DNA of 64,000 bases, taken from the NCBI GenBank assembly GCA_903835685.1, contig CAILNX010000037.1, forward strand, positions 62,001 through 126,000. Direction: 5' to 3'. This DNA is from an uncultured delta proteobacterium. GTDB taxonomy: Bacteria > Desulfobacterota > Desulfovibrionia > Desulfovibrionales > Desulfovibrionaceae. The notes beneath the pieces were generated by a model that searched no databases, was not told where the DNA came from, and was given only the letters and a program-made list of their open reading frames with translations. A program made the position numbers and the translations under genes. Shown piece after piece: positions 1-8,347 of this stretch (position 1 is its first letter; each line of letters starts with the position of its first letter).

Positions 1-1526
1 ATGGTGGCCATGAAGGCGTTTTTGGCCCGGTTGGCCGCCTCGGCCGATTCCTTGGCCTTGGTCAGGGCCTCTTCGGCCATCTTCCGGCGGATGCCCAGGG
101 CCAGGATGGAGGCCAGGCGTTCGAGGAACTGGAGGTCCTCCCGGGTGTAGTCGCGTTTGGCGTTCATGACCGCGATCTGGCCGGCCAGTTCCTGGCCGTG
201 CAGGGCCGGAACCGACAGAAAGCTGTTCACCTGGGCATGGCCCGGAGGCAGGCCCGAGGACCGGGGGTCTTCTGCCGGGGCATTGGTCAGCAGGGGTTTC
301 TTGTGGACCAGAACCCAGCCCCAGAGGCCGGTGAATTTGTTGAATACCGGGGTGTCGCACTCCCCGGCGCCTTCCTGCCGGGTGTCCTTGGTCAGGGTGG
401 GGCAGACCAGGTGCCCGGTGGCCGGGTCGATGTAGCCCACGTACCCCTGTGGACTGTCCGTGAAGCGCAGGGCGATGCTTAAGGCGATCTCGGCGATGCT
501 GTCCACGCTGTCGGCCTCAAGGGAGAGACGGGCCAGCTCCTCCAGAACCCCGCTCCGGCGCACCTCCCGGATGAGCCGCCGCTCCAGGTTTTTCCGGCCG
601 GTCAAGTCCGAGATGGTGGCGAAGGTCCCCTGGAATTGCCCGGAGTCGTCGTACAGGGGGGTGGCGTTGAACAGGGTCCACAAGACTTCGCCCTGGCTGG
701 TGAGCAGTCGGCGTTCGTACTTTTCGGACACCCCTTGCAGGCGGTTGGCCATGCGGATTTCATGGTCCTGGAGCTCATGGGGGTGGATGACGAAGGCCAG
801 ACCTCGGCCGAGCAGTTCCTCGGCCGGACGGCCCAGCATGTCGCACAGGGTCGGGTTCACGTACACGGTGTTGAAGGCCTGGTCCGTGACGATGATGCCC
901 TCGTTGGCCGTCTCCACGATGCGCCGGAATCTGGACTCGCTTTCCCGCAGGGCCGCGTCCATCTGCTTGGTGCGGATCTTTCGCCACATGGCGTCCATGA
1001 GCCGGATCAGGCAGCGGGTGTCCCGGTCCTGATAGGGTTCGGGCTTATCCTCCACCCCGGCCACGGCCACGATCCGGCCCTGGATCAGGATGGGCGTCAC
1101 CAGAAGCGAAGGTGTGGCGTCCGAGGCGTCCTGGCGCAGGATCGTCCCGGATCGGGCCACCTCCGGCCAGGGAAAGTCCCGGGGATCAAGGGCCGGGCCG
1201 CGATCCGGGAACTGGGCGGTTTGGCCTGCGGGGGCCGGGCGCGCATGCCGGGATTGCAACTCTCCGCGTTCGTTCAGAAGGACCAGATGGGCCCTGCGGC
1301 TCCGGGTGGCGGAAAGCGCGGCGTCCAGGGCGAAATCGATCAGAGCCTCGGGGGCCAGATCGTTCATGCGGCTTAAGTAGTCCAGGGCGTTCAGCAGGTG
1401 GTCGGTGGGGATGAAACGGTCTGATCCATCGGGATCGGGCAAAACCCCTCCCTGGATCTCTGGCGATCCGGGAGCAGGGGAGGTGGGGTGTCCCCTTGCG
1501 CTGGGCTTCGTCCGGTTCTTATTCAT
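1..1526 (-). CDS. GAF-PAS-GAF sensor histidine kinase (3' part beyond window)
   Basis: The frame is open leftward from an ATG at 1526 to the window edge (508 codons seen, no stop). Reading it shows a variable N-terminus, a GAF-like domain at about residues 50-165, a PAS domain at about 185-300 (FRRIVETANEGIIVTD opens it, and the PAC end reads GTFATISDLTGRKNLE), a second GAF-like domain at about 320-455, and then a coiled linker ending AANRAKNAFMATM. That linker is the sequence that normally runs straight into the H-box of a HisKA domain, so the kinase core should lie just outside the window. No membrane segment is visible, so it is probably a cytoplasmic sensor. GAF and PAS domains bind small ligands, haem or flavin, but the ligand here cannot be told. 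The gene is divergent from the nucleotidyltransferase gene at 1645. A diguanylate cyclase output is less likely than a kinase. Confidence 0.85.
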   Translation of the reverse strand, partial: MNKNRTKPSARGHPTSPAPGSPEIQGGVLPDPDGSDRFIPTDHLLNALDYLSRMNDLAPEALIDFALDAALSATRSRRAHLVLLNERGELQSRHARPAPAGQTAQFPDRGPALDPRDFPWPEVARSGTILRQDASDATPSLLVTPILIQGRIVAVAGVEDKPEPYQDRDTRCLIRLMDAMWRKIRTKQMDAALRESESRFRRIVETANEGIIVTDQAFNTVYVNPTLCDMLGRPAEELLGRGLAFVIHPHELQDHEIRMANRLQGVSEKYERRLLTSQGEVLWTLFNATPLYDDSGQFQGTFATISDLTGRKNLERRLIREVRRSGVLEELARLSLEADSVDSIAEIALSIALRFTDSPQGYVGYIDPATGHLVCPTLTKDTRQEGAGECDTPVFNKFTGLWGWVLVHKKPLLTNAPAEDPRSSGLPPGHAQVNSFLSVPALHGQELAGQIAVMNAKRDYTREDLQFLERLASILALGIRRKMAEEALTKAKESAEAANRAKNAFMAT

Positions 1527-1644
1527 AAGCTAATGCTGCCTACTTGGGTTGAGTCCAAATAGCAAGCAAGGGACCCTGGCGCGATTGGCGCGTTTCTCTC
1601 ACATTGAAGGGTCCCAGGGCTTTACACGCGGCCCAGGCTCTGCC

Positions 1645-2565
1645 ATGGCTGGACCTGTGAGCACCTCTGTCCCCACCCTCATTCTCCCGGCCGCTGGTCT
1701 GGGCACGCGCATGCGCGCCGTGGACCCGAGCCGGCCCAAGGAGTTGTTGCCCCTGGCCGGGCGGCCGCTCATCCAGCACGCCCTGATCCAGGGCATGCTG
1801 GCCGGGGTGCGCACCGTGGTGGTGGTCCTGCGGCCGGGCAAGGAAATGATCCGGCGCTACATCGAGGAGCCTTTCACCCAGCGCACCCTGTTTCCCAGGG
1901 CCTGGGCCGAGATGGATCGGCTGGGCACCCGCCTGCGCATCGAGTTCACGGTCCAGGACGAGGCTGACGGCGAATGCGGGGCCATTCTCAGCGCCCGGGA
2001 GGCCTGCGGCGACGAACCCTTTGCGGTCCTGTATCCGGACAACGTGTTCGCGGGCCGGGACCGTCTGGACCGGGGCGCACTGGAGGGGCTGGTGGCCGGG
2101 TTCCGGCGGGCGGCCAGTCCGGATGGGGCCAGTCCGGATGGGGCCTTGCATCTGCTCGGGCTCATGTGTCTGGGGCCGGAGCAGGCCGGGACCGTGAGCG
2201 ATTCCGGCCGGGTGGAGCTTGGGCCAGGGCCTGTGCCGGACTGGCCGGAACTGGCCGAAATCCGGACCTTCGCGCCCAAGGGCAACGGCTCCTTCGCGCC
2301 CGGACAGCCCGGCGAACCGCGGGCCTGCGGCCTGTACCTGGCCCTGCCCGAATATTTCGAGGCCATCGAGCGCGCCCGGCCCAGGGGCCGGGGAGAGGAA
2401 TTGACCGACGGGCAGGTGCGCCGGTTCATGCAGGAGCAGGGCGCGCGGTTCTTCGGCCTGCCCCTGCCCGGGCCGGTGTTCGACGCGGGCAATCCCGCAG
2501 GGTATCAGGCCTGCCGCGCTTTTCTCGAACCGGGTGCCAACAGTAAGAAATATGTCATCCGCTAG
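1645..2565 (+). CDS. GalU/RmlA-like nucleotidyltransferase (probable UTP-sugar-1-phosphate uridylyltransferase)
   Basis: It carries the sugar-nucleotidyltransferase signature LPAAGLGTRM close to the N-terminus and the following PKELLPLAGRPLIQHAL block. Enzymes of this fold transfer a nucleotide from NTP to a sugar 1-phosphate in the cytoplasm. At 306 aa it has GalU-like length, but it is much more diverged than the second GalU at 50167, so the sugar is uncertain. I chose ATG 1645 because the conserved region starts only about 10 residues later. A TTG at 1549 would add 32 unconserved residues, and neither start has a strong ribosome-binding site. A 15-bp direct repeat at about 2113-2142 codes ASPDG twice, probably a surface loop. 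Its stop overlaps the convergent pgpA stop by a few bases. Confidence 0.8.
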   Translation: MAGPVSTSVPTLILPAAGLGTRMRAVDPSRPKELLPLAGRPLIQHALIQGMLAGVRTVVVVLRPGKEMIRRYIEEPFTQRTLFPRAWAEMDRLGTRLRIEFTVQDEADGECGAILSAREACGDEPFAVLYPDNVFAGRDRLDRGALEGLVAGFRRAASPDGASPDGALHLLGLMCLGPEQAGTVSDSGRVELGPGPVPDWPELAEIRTFAPKGNGSFAPGQPGEPRACGLYLALPEYFEAIERARPRGRGEELTDGQVRRFMQEQGARFFGLPLPGPVFDAGNPAGYQACRAFLEPGANSKKYVIR

Positions 2566-3059
2566 AAGATCCCTAGGGCCAGGCCCAGGGTCAGCAGGGC
2601 ACAGGCCAAAATCCCGGCCGCCGCATCGTCGAGCATGACCCCGAACCCGCCCGGGAGCAGGGTTTCGCAGGGCCGCACGGGCCAGGGTTTGGCGATGTCC
2701 AAGACCCGGAACAGGACGAACCCCACGCACAGGGGAATGTCCAGGGGTGAACCGGCCGTGGACTGGGGCAGCAGGGCGAAGGTCAGCCATTGGCCCAGCA
2801 GTTCGTCAATGACCACCTCGCCCGGGTCCTTGCGGGAAAGGACCCGTTCAGCCACCCCGGCAGCCAGCGCGCCCAGCAGGAAGAGCAGGGCCAGCACCGC
2901 GATTCGCCCGCCTGGCCCCAGGGGCAAAAACAGCCAGGGGGCCAGGATCAGGGCCACCAGGGAACCGGCCGTGCCGGGCGCGGGCATGAGCCCGGCCGGG
3001 CCGAGGCGGGCGGTCCACAGGGCCAGGGTGTCCAGGGAGGTCCGGGTGTTCAAGGTCAT
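2562..3059 (-). CDS. pgpA: phosphatidylglycerophosphatase A
   Basis: A 165-residue membrane protein of the PgpA family, which dephosphorylates phosphatidylglycerophosphate to phosphatidylglycerol in the inner membrane. Visible marks are the N-terminal PAPGTAGSLVAL segment, the acidic KDPGEVVIDELLGQW motif (the likely catalytic/metal-binding acid cluster), a second segment FRVLDIAKPWPV, and a C-terminal hydrophobic helix after MLDDAAAGI. Three to four hydrophobic helices are present, and length matches the family. I start at ATG 3059, preceded by AGGAAC at a rather long spacing. Extending upstream adds about 54 residues of basic, unconserved sequence. It is convergent with the nucleotidyltransferase gene and divergent from the chemoreceptor gene. 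The intergenic 3120-3180 is AT-rich and probably holds promoters, but no clear -35/-10 pair is seen. Confidence 0.93.
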   Translation of the reverse strand: MTLNTRTSLDTLALWTARLGPAGLMPAPGTAGSLVALILAPWLFLPLGPGGRIAVLALLFLLGALAAGVAERVLSRKDPGEVVIDELLGQWLTFALLPQSTAGSPLDIPLCVGFVLFRVLDIAKPWPVRPCETLLPGGFGVMLDDAAAGILACALLTLGLALGIF

Positions 3060-3307
3060 GGGGCATCTTTGTTCCTGGCCCGGCCAAAGGTCAAGAGGCG
3101 GCCCAGTCGCGTTCGGAATGGACCCGCTTTTCGCGAACCCGTAAGGATAAGAAATTATTATTTTTACCTTCATCTTCTGGTGGGGGTTCTTGATGGGCGC
3201 GACTTGGGTTCTTGTCGCCAACTGGGCTTACCCGGTTGCCAGGCGTTGTCCGCCGGGCTAGAGAGGGGGAGCGTCCCGCACCCAAACCCCAACGCCTGGA
3301 GGCCGCG

Positions 3308-5404
3308 GTGTTCTCCTCCATCCGGTCCAAGATATCCATCATCATCGTGTTCATCCTCCTGCTCTCCACCGTGGTCATCTCCTGGCACACCCGGGTCGTG
3401 GTGCTCCGGGACATGGGCCTGGTCCGGGACAGGGCCGAGGACGGGCTTCTCGGGCTTTTTTTCGTCTACCTGGACGCCGAGTACATGGCCTTGCAGGACC
3501 ACGAGCAAAAGGCCCTGGAAATCCGCAAGCGCACCATCCGGGACAATGCGGCGGTCATGGTTTCGGCCATGGACCGTTACTCCGAGATGGTCGGCCAGGG
3601 GATATTGTCCGAGGACAAGGCCAAGAAGGCCGTCTTTGACCTGATCCGCAAGACCCGGTTCGGTAACGACGATTATTTCTTCCTTTACTCCTCCAAGCTG
3701 CTCGCCCTGGCCCACCCGGACCCGAGCATGGAGGGCCGGGACCTTTCCGAGGGCCGGGACGTGCAGGGCGTGCCCTATGGCCCCATGATGATCCGCCTGG
3801 CCCGGGAGCAGAAAGAGGGGTTTCTGAGCATCTACTGGAACAAGCTCGGGTCGGATCGGCCGGTGCCCAAGCTCCTGTACGTGCGGGCCTATCCCAGATG
3901 GGACTGGATTCTGGGCACGGGCATTTACATCGACGACATCGCCGAGGAGGTGAACCAGGAGCGGGAGCGCATCGTCCGGGATTTGCGCCTGGCTTGGCCC
4001 AAAATCGAGTTTGACGAAACCGGGGAGTTGTTCATCTTCGACGATCAGGGCCGGGTGGTGGTCCCGCCCCACAAGGCCCCGCCGAGCTTTGCCGACACCA
4101 TCAACCTGCGCACGGGCCGCAAGGTCCTGGCCGATCTGGCCCAGGCCGCCCGGGCCGACGGCCGTCTGGTCTACGAGGTGCGCGACAGCACGGGCCGCAG
4201 TGAAGAGAAGCAGGCCCTGGTCCACCTGTTCAATCCCTTCAACTGGTACGTGGCCGCGGCCACGGAGCGCAGCCAGGTGGAGGAACCGGCCATGAACCTG
4301 ATCCGCAACCAGATGGCCATTGGCGGGACCATCCTGGTCCTGGCCATGGTCCTCATCGCCTGGGTGGTGGGCCGGATCTGCGCCCCCTTGACCCGCCTGA
4401 CCGGGGTGGCGGCGGACATCGCCAGCGGGGATCTGGCCACGGCCCAGAACGGCCTGGAGGAGTTCTCCCAGTCCCAGGGCACGGTCCTGGAGCGGAATCT
4501 GGACGAAACCGGGCGGCTGCTCAGCATGTTCGCCACCATGACCGCCAACCTGCACTCCCTGGTGCTCAAGGTCCAGCGTTCCGGGGTGCTGGTCAAGGAG
4601 TCGGCGGCCAGCATCTCCCGCTCGGGCCACAGCATCGAGACCGCTGTGGAGGAGCAGGCCGCCTCTACCCGCCAGGTGAGCGCCACGGCCCGGGAAATCT
4701 CCACCACGGCCGCGGAACTGGCCCAGAGCATGAACGAGGTCTCCCTGGGGGCCAAGGACGCGGCCCTTCTGGCTGACGACGGCCTGGCCGGACTCATCAA
4801 GATGGGCCATTCCATGGAGCGACTCTCGGACGCCCGGCAGTCCATCTCCGTGCGGCTCTCGGCCATAAACGACAAGGCCTCGGTCATTGGCCGCATCGTG
4901 ACTACCATCTCCAAGGTGTCCGAAAAGATTAATCTTTTGTCCCTGAACGCCTCCATTGAGGCCGAGAAGGCCGGGGAGTACGGTCAGGGCTTTTCCGTGG
5001 TGGCTCGGGAAATACGCAAGCTGGCCGACCAGACCGAGGTGGCCGTGCACGACATCACCCGCATGATCGAGGAGATGCGTTCGGCCGTGGACAACGGGGT
5101 CACGGAGATGAACACCTTTGATCGGGAGGTGTCCCAGGGCGTGCGCGACGTGGCGGTCATCAGCAGCGGCCTGGGCGAGGTCATCGAGCGGGTGCGCTCA
5201 CTGGAGCCCCGGTTCGCCACGGCCAACCAGGGCATGCAGGGCCAGAGCCTGGGGGCCGGGCAGATCAGCCAGGCCATGGGCGAACTGCATTTGACCGTGG
5301 AGGCCACCAAGAACTCCCTGCACGAGTTCATGGAGGCAGCCATGCGCCTGGCCGACGCCATCAGCGAGATGGAGGCCGAGGTCTCCCATTTCCGGGTGGA
5401 GTGA
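3308..5404 (+). CDS. Cache-domain methyl-accepting chemotaxis protein
   Basis: A transmembrane chemoreceptor of 698 aa. Domains in order are TM1 at about 7-29, a periplasmic Cache-type ligand-binding region at about 30-330 (with YDDYFFLYSS-like sequence, NDDYFFLYSSKLLALAHPD, and PRWDWILGTGIYIDDI, typical of sCache_2/dCache modules), TM2 at about 336-357, HAMP, and a signalling domain whose hairpin tip KINLLSLNASIEAEKAGE lies near 541. This tip contacts CheA/CheW in the cytoplasm. No C-terminal CheR-tethering pentapeptide is seen. The start is GTG 3308, fixed by a GGAGG at 3298-3302 five bases upstream. An earlier start would put unlike, Pro/Arg-rich sequence before TM1. Cache domains often sense small carboxylates or amino acids, but the ligand is unknown. 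The glutaredoxin gene follows after 23 bases. Confidence 0.92.
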   Translation: MFSSIRSKISIIIVFILLLSTVVISWHTRVVVLRDMGLVRDRAEDGLLGLFFVYLDAEYMALQDHEQKALEIRKRTIRDNAAVMVSAMDRYSEMVGQGILSEDKAKKAVFDLIRKTRFGNDDYFFLYSSKLLALAHPDPSMEGRDLSEGRDVQGVPYGPMMIRLAREQKEGFLSIYWNKLGSDRPVPKLLYVRAYPRWDWILGTGIYIDDIAEEVNQERERIVRDLRLAWPKIEFDETGELFIFDDQGRVVVPPHKAPPSFADTINLRTGRKVLADLAQAARADGRLVYEVRDSTGRSEEKQALVHLFNPFNWYVAAATERSQVEEPAMNLIRNQMAIGGTILVLAMVLIAWVVGRICAPLTRLTGVAADIASGDLATAQNGLEEFSQSQGTVLERNLDETGRLLSMFATMTANLHSLVLKVQRSGVLVKESAASISRSGHSIETAVEEQAASTRQVSATAREISTTAAELAQSMNEVSLGAKDAALLADDGLAGLIKMGHSMERLSDARQSISVRLSAINDKASVIGRIVTTISKVSEKINLLSLNASIEAEKAGEYGQGFSVVAREIRKLADQTEVAVHDITRMIEEMRSAVDNGVTEMNTFDREVSQGVRDVAVISSGLGEVIERVRSLEPRFATANQGMQGQSLGAGQISQAMGELHLTVEATKNSLHEFMEAAMRLADAISEMEAEVSHFRVE

Positions 5405-5427
5405 GCATTTTTTCAGGAAGACAGGAC

Positions 5428-5688
5428 ATGAGCATCAGATTTTTCGGACTGACAACCTGTGTCGCTTGCAAGAAGGTCAAGGAGTACCTGGATCAATCCG
5501 GGGTCGAATACGACTGCGTGTTCGTGGACAAGCTCACGGGCGCGGAGCGTGAGGAGGCGGTTCGGGAATTGACCGCACACAACCCCAGGGCAACCTTTCC
5601 CACCGTGGTGGCCAAAGGCGTGGTTGTCGTCGGACTTGATCTGGAGAAGCTGCAGAAGACCATGCAGGTCTATACATCCGCGAACTAA
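5428..5688 (+). CDS. glutaredoxin-family thioredoxin-fold protein
   Basis: An 86-residue single-domain thioredoxin fold with the redox motif CVAC near residue 10 directly after the first strand (IRFFGLTTCVACKKVKEYL), a FPTVV segment carrying the cis-Pro loop and a C-terminal helix. Glutaredoxins and NrdH-type redoxins reduce disulfides or mixed disulfides in the cytoplasm. The CxxC with V-A between the cysteines differs from the CPYC of classical glutaredoxin. I chose ATG 5428 because AGGAAG (5415-5420) sits seven bases upstream. An overlapping GTG at 5401 would add nine unconserved residues. It is probably co-transcribed with the chemoreceptor, which ends 23 bases upstream. The substrate is unknown. 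Confidence 0.85.
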   Translation: MSIRFFGLTTCVACKKVKEYLDQSGVEYDCVFVDKLTGAEREEAVRELTAHNPRATFPTVVAKGVVVVGLDLEKLQKTMQVYTSAN

Positions 5689-5714
5689 GCGAGGTGGGGC
5701 GTTTCGTTGTGGGC

Positions 5715-6008
5715 CTAGACCTTGCGATCCAGCCTTCCGTCGGTCCGGACCAAGTGGCGCAGCACCACCTCGGGTTGAAGCTCCAGTATCTCGAAGGTGA
5801 GGACCTCGTCAGGGGAGAGGTCGCCGGAAACCCGGGCCACGAGGTGGTGGCCCTCGATGTCCACCCAGGCCAGACCGGGTCCGGCCGGGCGCAGGAACCG
5901 TCCCCGCACCTGCTCCCCGGGCCTGCGGTCGCGGCGGAAGGACTTGGCCCGGTCGCGGTTGGGGCCTGGCTGGCCGGGAAAGGAAGAGTCTTTGTCGCCG
6001 ATGCGCAT
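5715..6008 (-). CDS. small conserved-type hypothetical protein at the end of the flagellar operon
   Basis: A 97-residue protein with a basic, disordered first 35 residues (PGQPGPNRDRAKSFRRDRR) and a compact, probably beta-rich second half containing GLAWVDIEGHHLVARVSG and DEVLTFEILELQPEVVLRHL. The second half looks like a small OB- or barrel-like module and faintly recalls the beta-rich domain of FliK-type hook-length proteins, but I do not assign it. It starts nine bases after the preceding gene and is last of the leftward flagellar operon, so a flagellar or envelope role is a context inference only. No signal peptide or membrane helix is seen. Confidence 0.6.
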   Translation of the reverse strand: MRIGDKDSSFPGQPGPNRDRAKSFRRDRRPGEQVRGRFLRPAGPGLAWVDIEGHHLVARVSGDLSPDEVLTFEILELQPEVVLRHLVRTDGRLDRKV

Positions 6009-6017
6009 GGCTGATCT

Positions 6018-6431
6018 TTAACTCTTCTCCTGCCCCACGATCAGCTCCACTTCATCCACCGAGAGTCCGGTGGCCTGGGCCAGAACCTCCGGGGTCTTGC
6101 CCTGGCTGTGTCCGGTCAGGATGATTTGGCGCAGGAACTGCGGGGAGCGGCACAGCTCGTCGGCCTGGCGGAGCAGACGGCCGAGGGCCTTGGCCCGGTC
6201 CTCCAACTGCTGGTCCAGACGGGACAGTTCGGACTGGCGTTTCTCGAAGGTGCCGACCATCTCCTGCTCGAGTTGGGCGTTGAAGGTCAGCTTGTTCAGG
6301 AATTCCGCCTGGCGGGACTGGAGCTGTCCGAGCAGAATCTCGGATTTTTTCAGGCGCAGGAAAAAGAAGATGACCACGGAAAGAAGGCCCAGTTCGATGA
6401 GGGAGAAGAAGAGGAGCAGCCAGTCGGACAT
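6018..6431 (-). CDS. membrane-anchored coiled-coil protein with C-terminal HTH-like segment (DUF2802/DUF6115-like)
   Basis: A 137-residue protein: an N-terminal hydrophobic helix (LLLFFSLIELGLLSVVIFFFL), a long heptad-rich helical stretch from about 25 to 90, and a C-terminal segment ILTGHSQGKTPEVLAQATGL that reads like a helix-turn-helix. This build matches the DUF2802/DUF6115 proteins commonly found beside flagellar genes, whose function is not established. The start is uncertain: ATG 6431 gives an immediate membrane anchor, while ATG 6443 and TTG 6467 add 4 or 12 residues. None has a clear ribosome-binding site. It lies in the tight leftward flagellar operon, between two other small uncharacterised genes. 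Confidence 0.7.
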   Translation of the reverse strand: MSDWLLLFFSLIELGLLSVVIFFFLRLKKSEILLGQLQSRQAEFLNKLTFNAQLEQEMVGTFEKRQSELSRLDQQLEDRAKALGRLLRQADELCRSPQFLRQIILTGHSQGKTPEVLAQATGLSVDEVELIVGQEKS

Positions 6432-6471
6432 GGCGGGGAACATGCCCGGTTCCGGGCCAAAAGGCAATGAA

Positions 6472-6795
6472 TCAGATTTTCACGTCGATGATGTGCCCGG
6501 ACCAGGGCGAGGAGCTCGAACCCGAAGTATGTTCCTCCTCCTGGGTCGGATCCCGCTCACGGCGGTGGGGCGGAGGCTCCTGCTTCTTCTGGCCGCCGCC
6601 TTCGCGCTTGGCCGCCTCCAACTGCTCCTTCTTGTCCACGGTCTGGACCTTGGTGCCTTCCTTTTGCTGCTCCTTGGCCACAATGGGGTTGAGCATGTTC
6701 TGGAAGACTTCGGTCTTGGCCAGGTCCGCGTGAGCGATCTGCTGCACGTTGGGCAACTGCTGCACCGTGGTGGCGATGCTGAGTGGGTCGGTCAT
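6472..6795 (-). CDS. small Lys/Glu-rich hypothetical protein in the flagellar operon
   Basis: A 107-residue soluble protein. The first 45 residues are likely helical (SIATTVQQLPNVQQIAHADL, then AKTEVFQNML). The remainder is low-complexity and highly charged, rich in Lys, Glu, Gln and Pro, ending in the hydrophobic SGHIIDVKI. I do not recognise a family. Its ATG is one base after the stop of the FliL-like gene, so it is almost certainly translated from the same message. The next gene starts about 40 bases downstream. The sequence suggests an adaptor or a partner of the membrane-anchored neighbours, but that is conjecture. Confidence 0.65.
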   Translation of the reverse strand: MTDPLSIATTVQQLPNVQQIAHADLAKTEVFQNMLNPIVAKEQQKEGTKVQTVDKKEQLEAAKREGGGQKKQEPPPHRRERDPTQEEEHTSGSSSSPWSGHIIDVKI

Positions 6796-6796
6796 G

Positions 6797-7522
6797 TCAC
6801 TTCACCAGGTATTCCTCGATGAGAAGGTTGTCGAACTGGGTGGCCCCCATATACTGGTTGATCACGCCGAGCACGTCCTTCTTCAGCCGGTCCGTATTAT
6901 TACGGCCGGTCAGGTACTCCAGATTCTTGTTCTTGAGATAATAATAAATCGCGTCACGTAAAATGTAAATCTTGCGCTGGAATTCTATGGGGGTCTTGTC
7001 GTCCTTGGTCAGCAGGGAGAATCTGGCCGTGAGAAAGCGGATGGTGCCGTTGGCCGTGGTCTGCTCCACCAGGAAGGGGTCCATTCGTATCAGGGTATCC
7101 GTGGGCGGGGGAGGCGGCGGTGGGGCGGCCTCGGCCTTGGTTTTGGCCGGTTCGGCCTTGTGCTCGTCGGACTTGGGGGTCTCGGCCTTGGCCGCCTCCG
7201 AGGGCGGGGCTTCGGCCTTGGGCCGGGTGAAGAACCAGACCGCGCCGATCAGAAGCAGCAGGAGCACCGGTGCGCCGATGATGACCAGCTTGCTTTTGAG
7301 CCAGGCCGGGAGGGCTTTTTTCTCCTTGGCCGCAGAGACGTCCAGGGCCGGGGCCGCAGCGGCCGGGGCGGCCTCCTCCTCTTCCTCGTCCTCCAGAAAC
7401 GGCGCGTCGTCTAAGTCCAGATCGACCTTTTGGGCCGCGCGCGAGGCTTCCCCCTGGTCCAGTTCGGCCTTGGCCCCGGCAGGCGGGGCGTCGTCATCCG
7501 GAGGGGGGAGCAAAAACAGCAT
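6797..7522 (-). CDS. fliL: FliL-like flagellar basal-body-associated protein
   Basis: A 241-residue single-pass membrane protein. A long acidic cytoplasmic N-terminus (an EDEEEEE run and Ala-rich linker) precedes one membrane helix at about 77-98 (KLVIIGAPVLLLLLIGAVWF). A periplasmic Lys/Ala/Pro linker with a seven-proline run follows, then a C-terminal domain typical of FliL (TLIRMDPFLVEQ, ARFSLLTKD, IYILRDAIYYYLKNK, IEEYLVK). FliL surrounds the stator near the MS ring and affects torque and stator stability. It is longer than classic FliL (about 150-180 aa) because of the extra N-terminal tail and linker. It sits 30 bases after fliA and abuts the next small gene. It could be one of two FliL paralogues in the genome. 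Confidence 0.85.
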   Translation of the reverse strand: MLFLLPPPDDDAPPAGAKAELDQGEASRAAQKVDLDLDDAPFLEDEEEEEAAPAAAAPALDVSAAKEKKALPAWLKSKLVIIGAPVLLLLLIGAVWFFTRPKAEAPPSEAAKAETPKSDEHKAEPAKTKAEAAPPPPPPPTDTLIRMDPFLVEQTTANGTIRFLTARFSLLTKDDKTPIEFQRKIYILRDAIYYYLKNKNLEYLTGRNNTDRLKKDVLGVINQYMGATQFDNLLIEEYLVK

Positions 7523-7552
7523 GGGGCGTGGGGCCTCCCGCTCGAAAAACGG

Positions 7553-8347
7553 TTATTCCCCGTCCAGTTCGTACTGGGCGCGGAAGCTTTTGCGCAGCTT
7601 CTCCAGGGCCTGGGAATGGAGTTGGGACACGCGGCCCTCGGTGATGTCCATGACCTGGGCCGTCTCCTTCATATTCAGCTCCTCGCCGTAGTACAGGGAG
7701 ATGACCAGCTTTTCCCGGGGGGTCAGGTCGTCGATGAGCACCGCGATCTTGTCGATGATCTCCTGGAGGGCCGTGGACTGATAGGGCTCGTTCTCCTCAT
7801 GGGCCGAACGGCAGATGGGAAGATTCTCGTCAAAGGCGTCGATGCTCAAACAGAGCTGGTTCTGCAAGGCTTCCAGTCCTTGGCGCACTTCCCGTTCCTC
7901 CATGCCCGTCAGGTCGCGAATCTGGGCTTCGGTGGCCGGGCCACCGGTTTTGTGCTCGATCTGGCGGATGGCGTCTTCCAGGACCTTGACCTTTTGCCGC
8001 AATCCCCGGGAGAACCAGTCCATGCGCCGCAACTCGTCCAGCATGGCCCCCTTGATCCGGTTCTCGGAATAGGTCTCGAACTTAATCCCGAGCTCCGAGC
8101 GGAACTTGCCCAGGGCCTCCAGCAGGCCCAGGCTCCCGGCGCTGATGAGTTCGCCCAGCTCCACGCTCTGGGGCAGCTTGGCCTTCATGCGCAGGGCCAG
8201 AATCTTGATCTTCGGCGCGTAGTGCCGAACGATCTCCTCCCGATCCCTGGGACAGAAGTCCCCCCAGGAAACCTCTCCGCCTTCCAGCCTATGCCACGGC
8301 CCGGTCTTGGAAGAGGAGTTTTTTCCAGAAGAATTTAATGTTTCCAT
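7553..8347 (-). CDS. fliA: flagellar sigma factor sigma-28 (FliA/WhiG family)
   Basis: A 264-residue RNA polymerase sigma factor. Region 2 reads EIVRHYAPKIKILALRM through AGSLGLLEALGKF and FETYSENRIKGAMLDELR, the -10 recognition block ending with the DWFSR turn. Region 3 follows. Region 4 (LTPREKLVISLYYGEELNMK, ITEGRVSQLHSQALEKLR) is the -35 helix-turn-helix. It directs transcription of late flagellar and chemotaxis genes and is normally held by FlgM until the hook is finished. The start is ATG 8347 (a TTG just before it is also in frame), with AAGGAAC upstream. The 5' end overlaps flhG by 59 bases, suggesting translational coupling. No later start leaves region 2 intact. Confidence 0.95.
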   Translation of the reverse strand: METLNSSGKNSSSKTGPWHRLEGGEVSWGDFCPRDREEIVRHYAPKIKILALRMKAKLPQSVELGELISAGSLGLLEALGKFRSELGIKFETYSENRIKGAMLDELRRMDWFSRGLRQKVKVLEDAIRQIEHKTGGPATEAQIRDLTGMEEREVRQGLEALQNQLCLSIDAFDENLPICRSAHEENEPYQSTALQEIIDKIAVLIDDLTPREKLVISLYYGEELNMKETAQVMDITEGRVSQLHSQALEKLRKSFRAQYELDGE

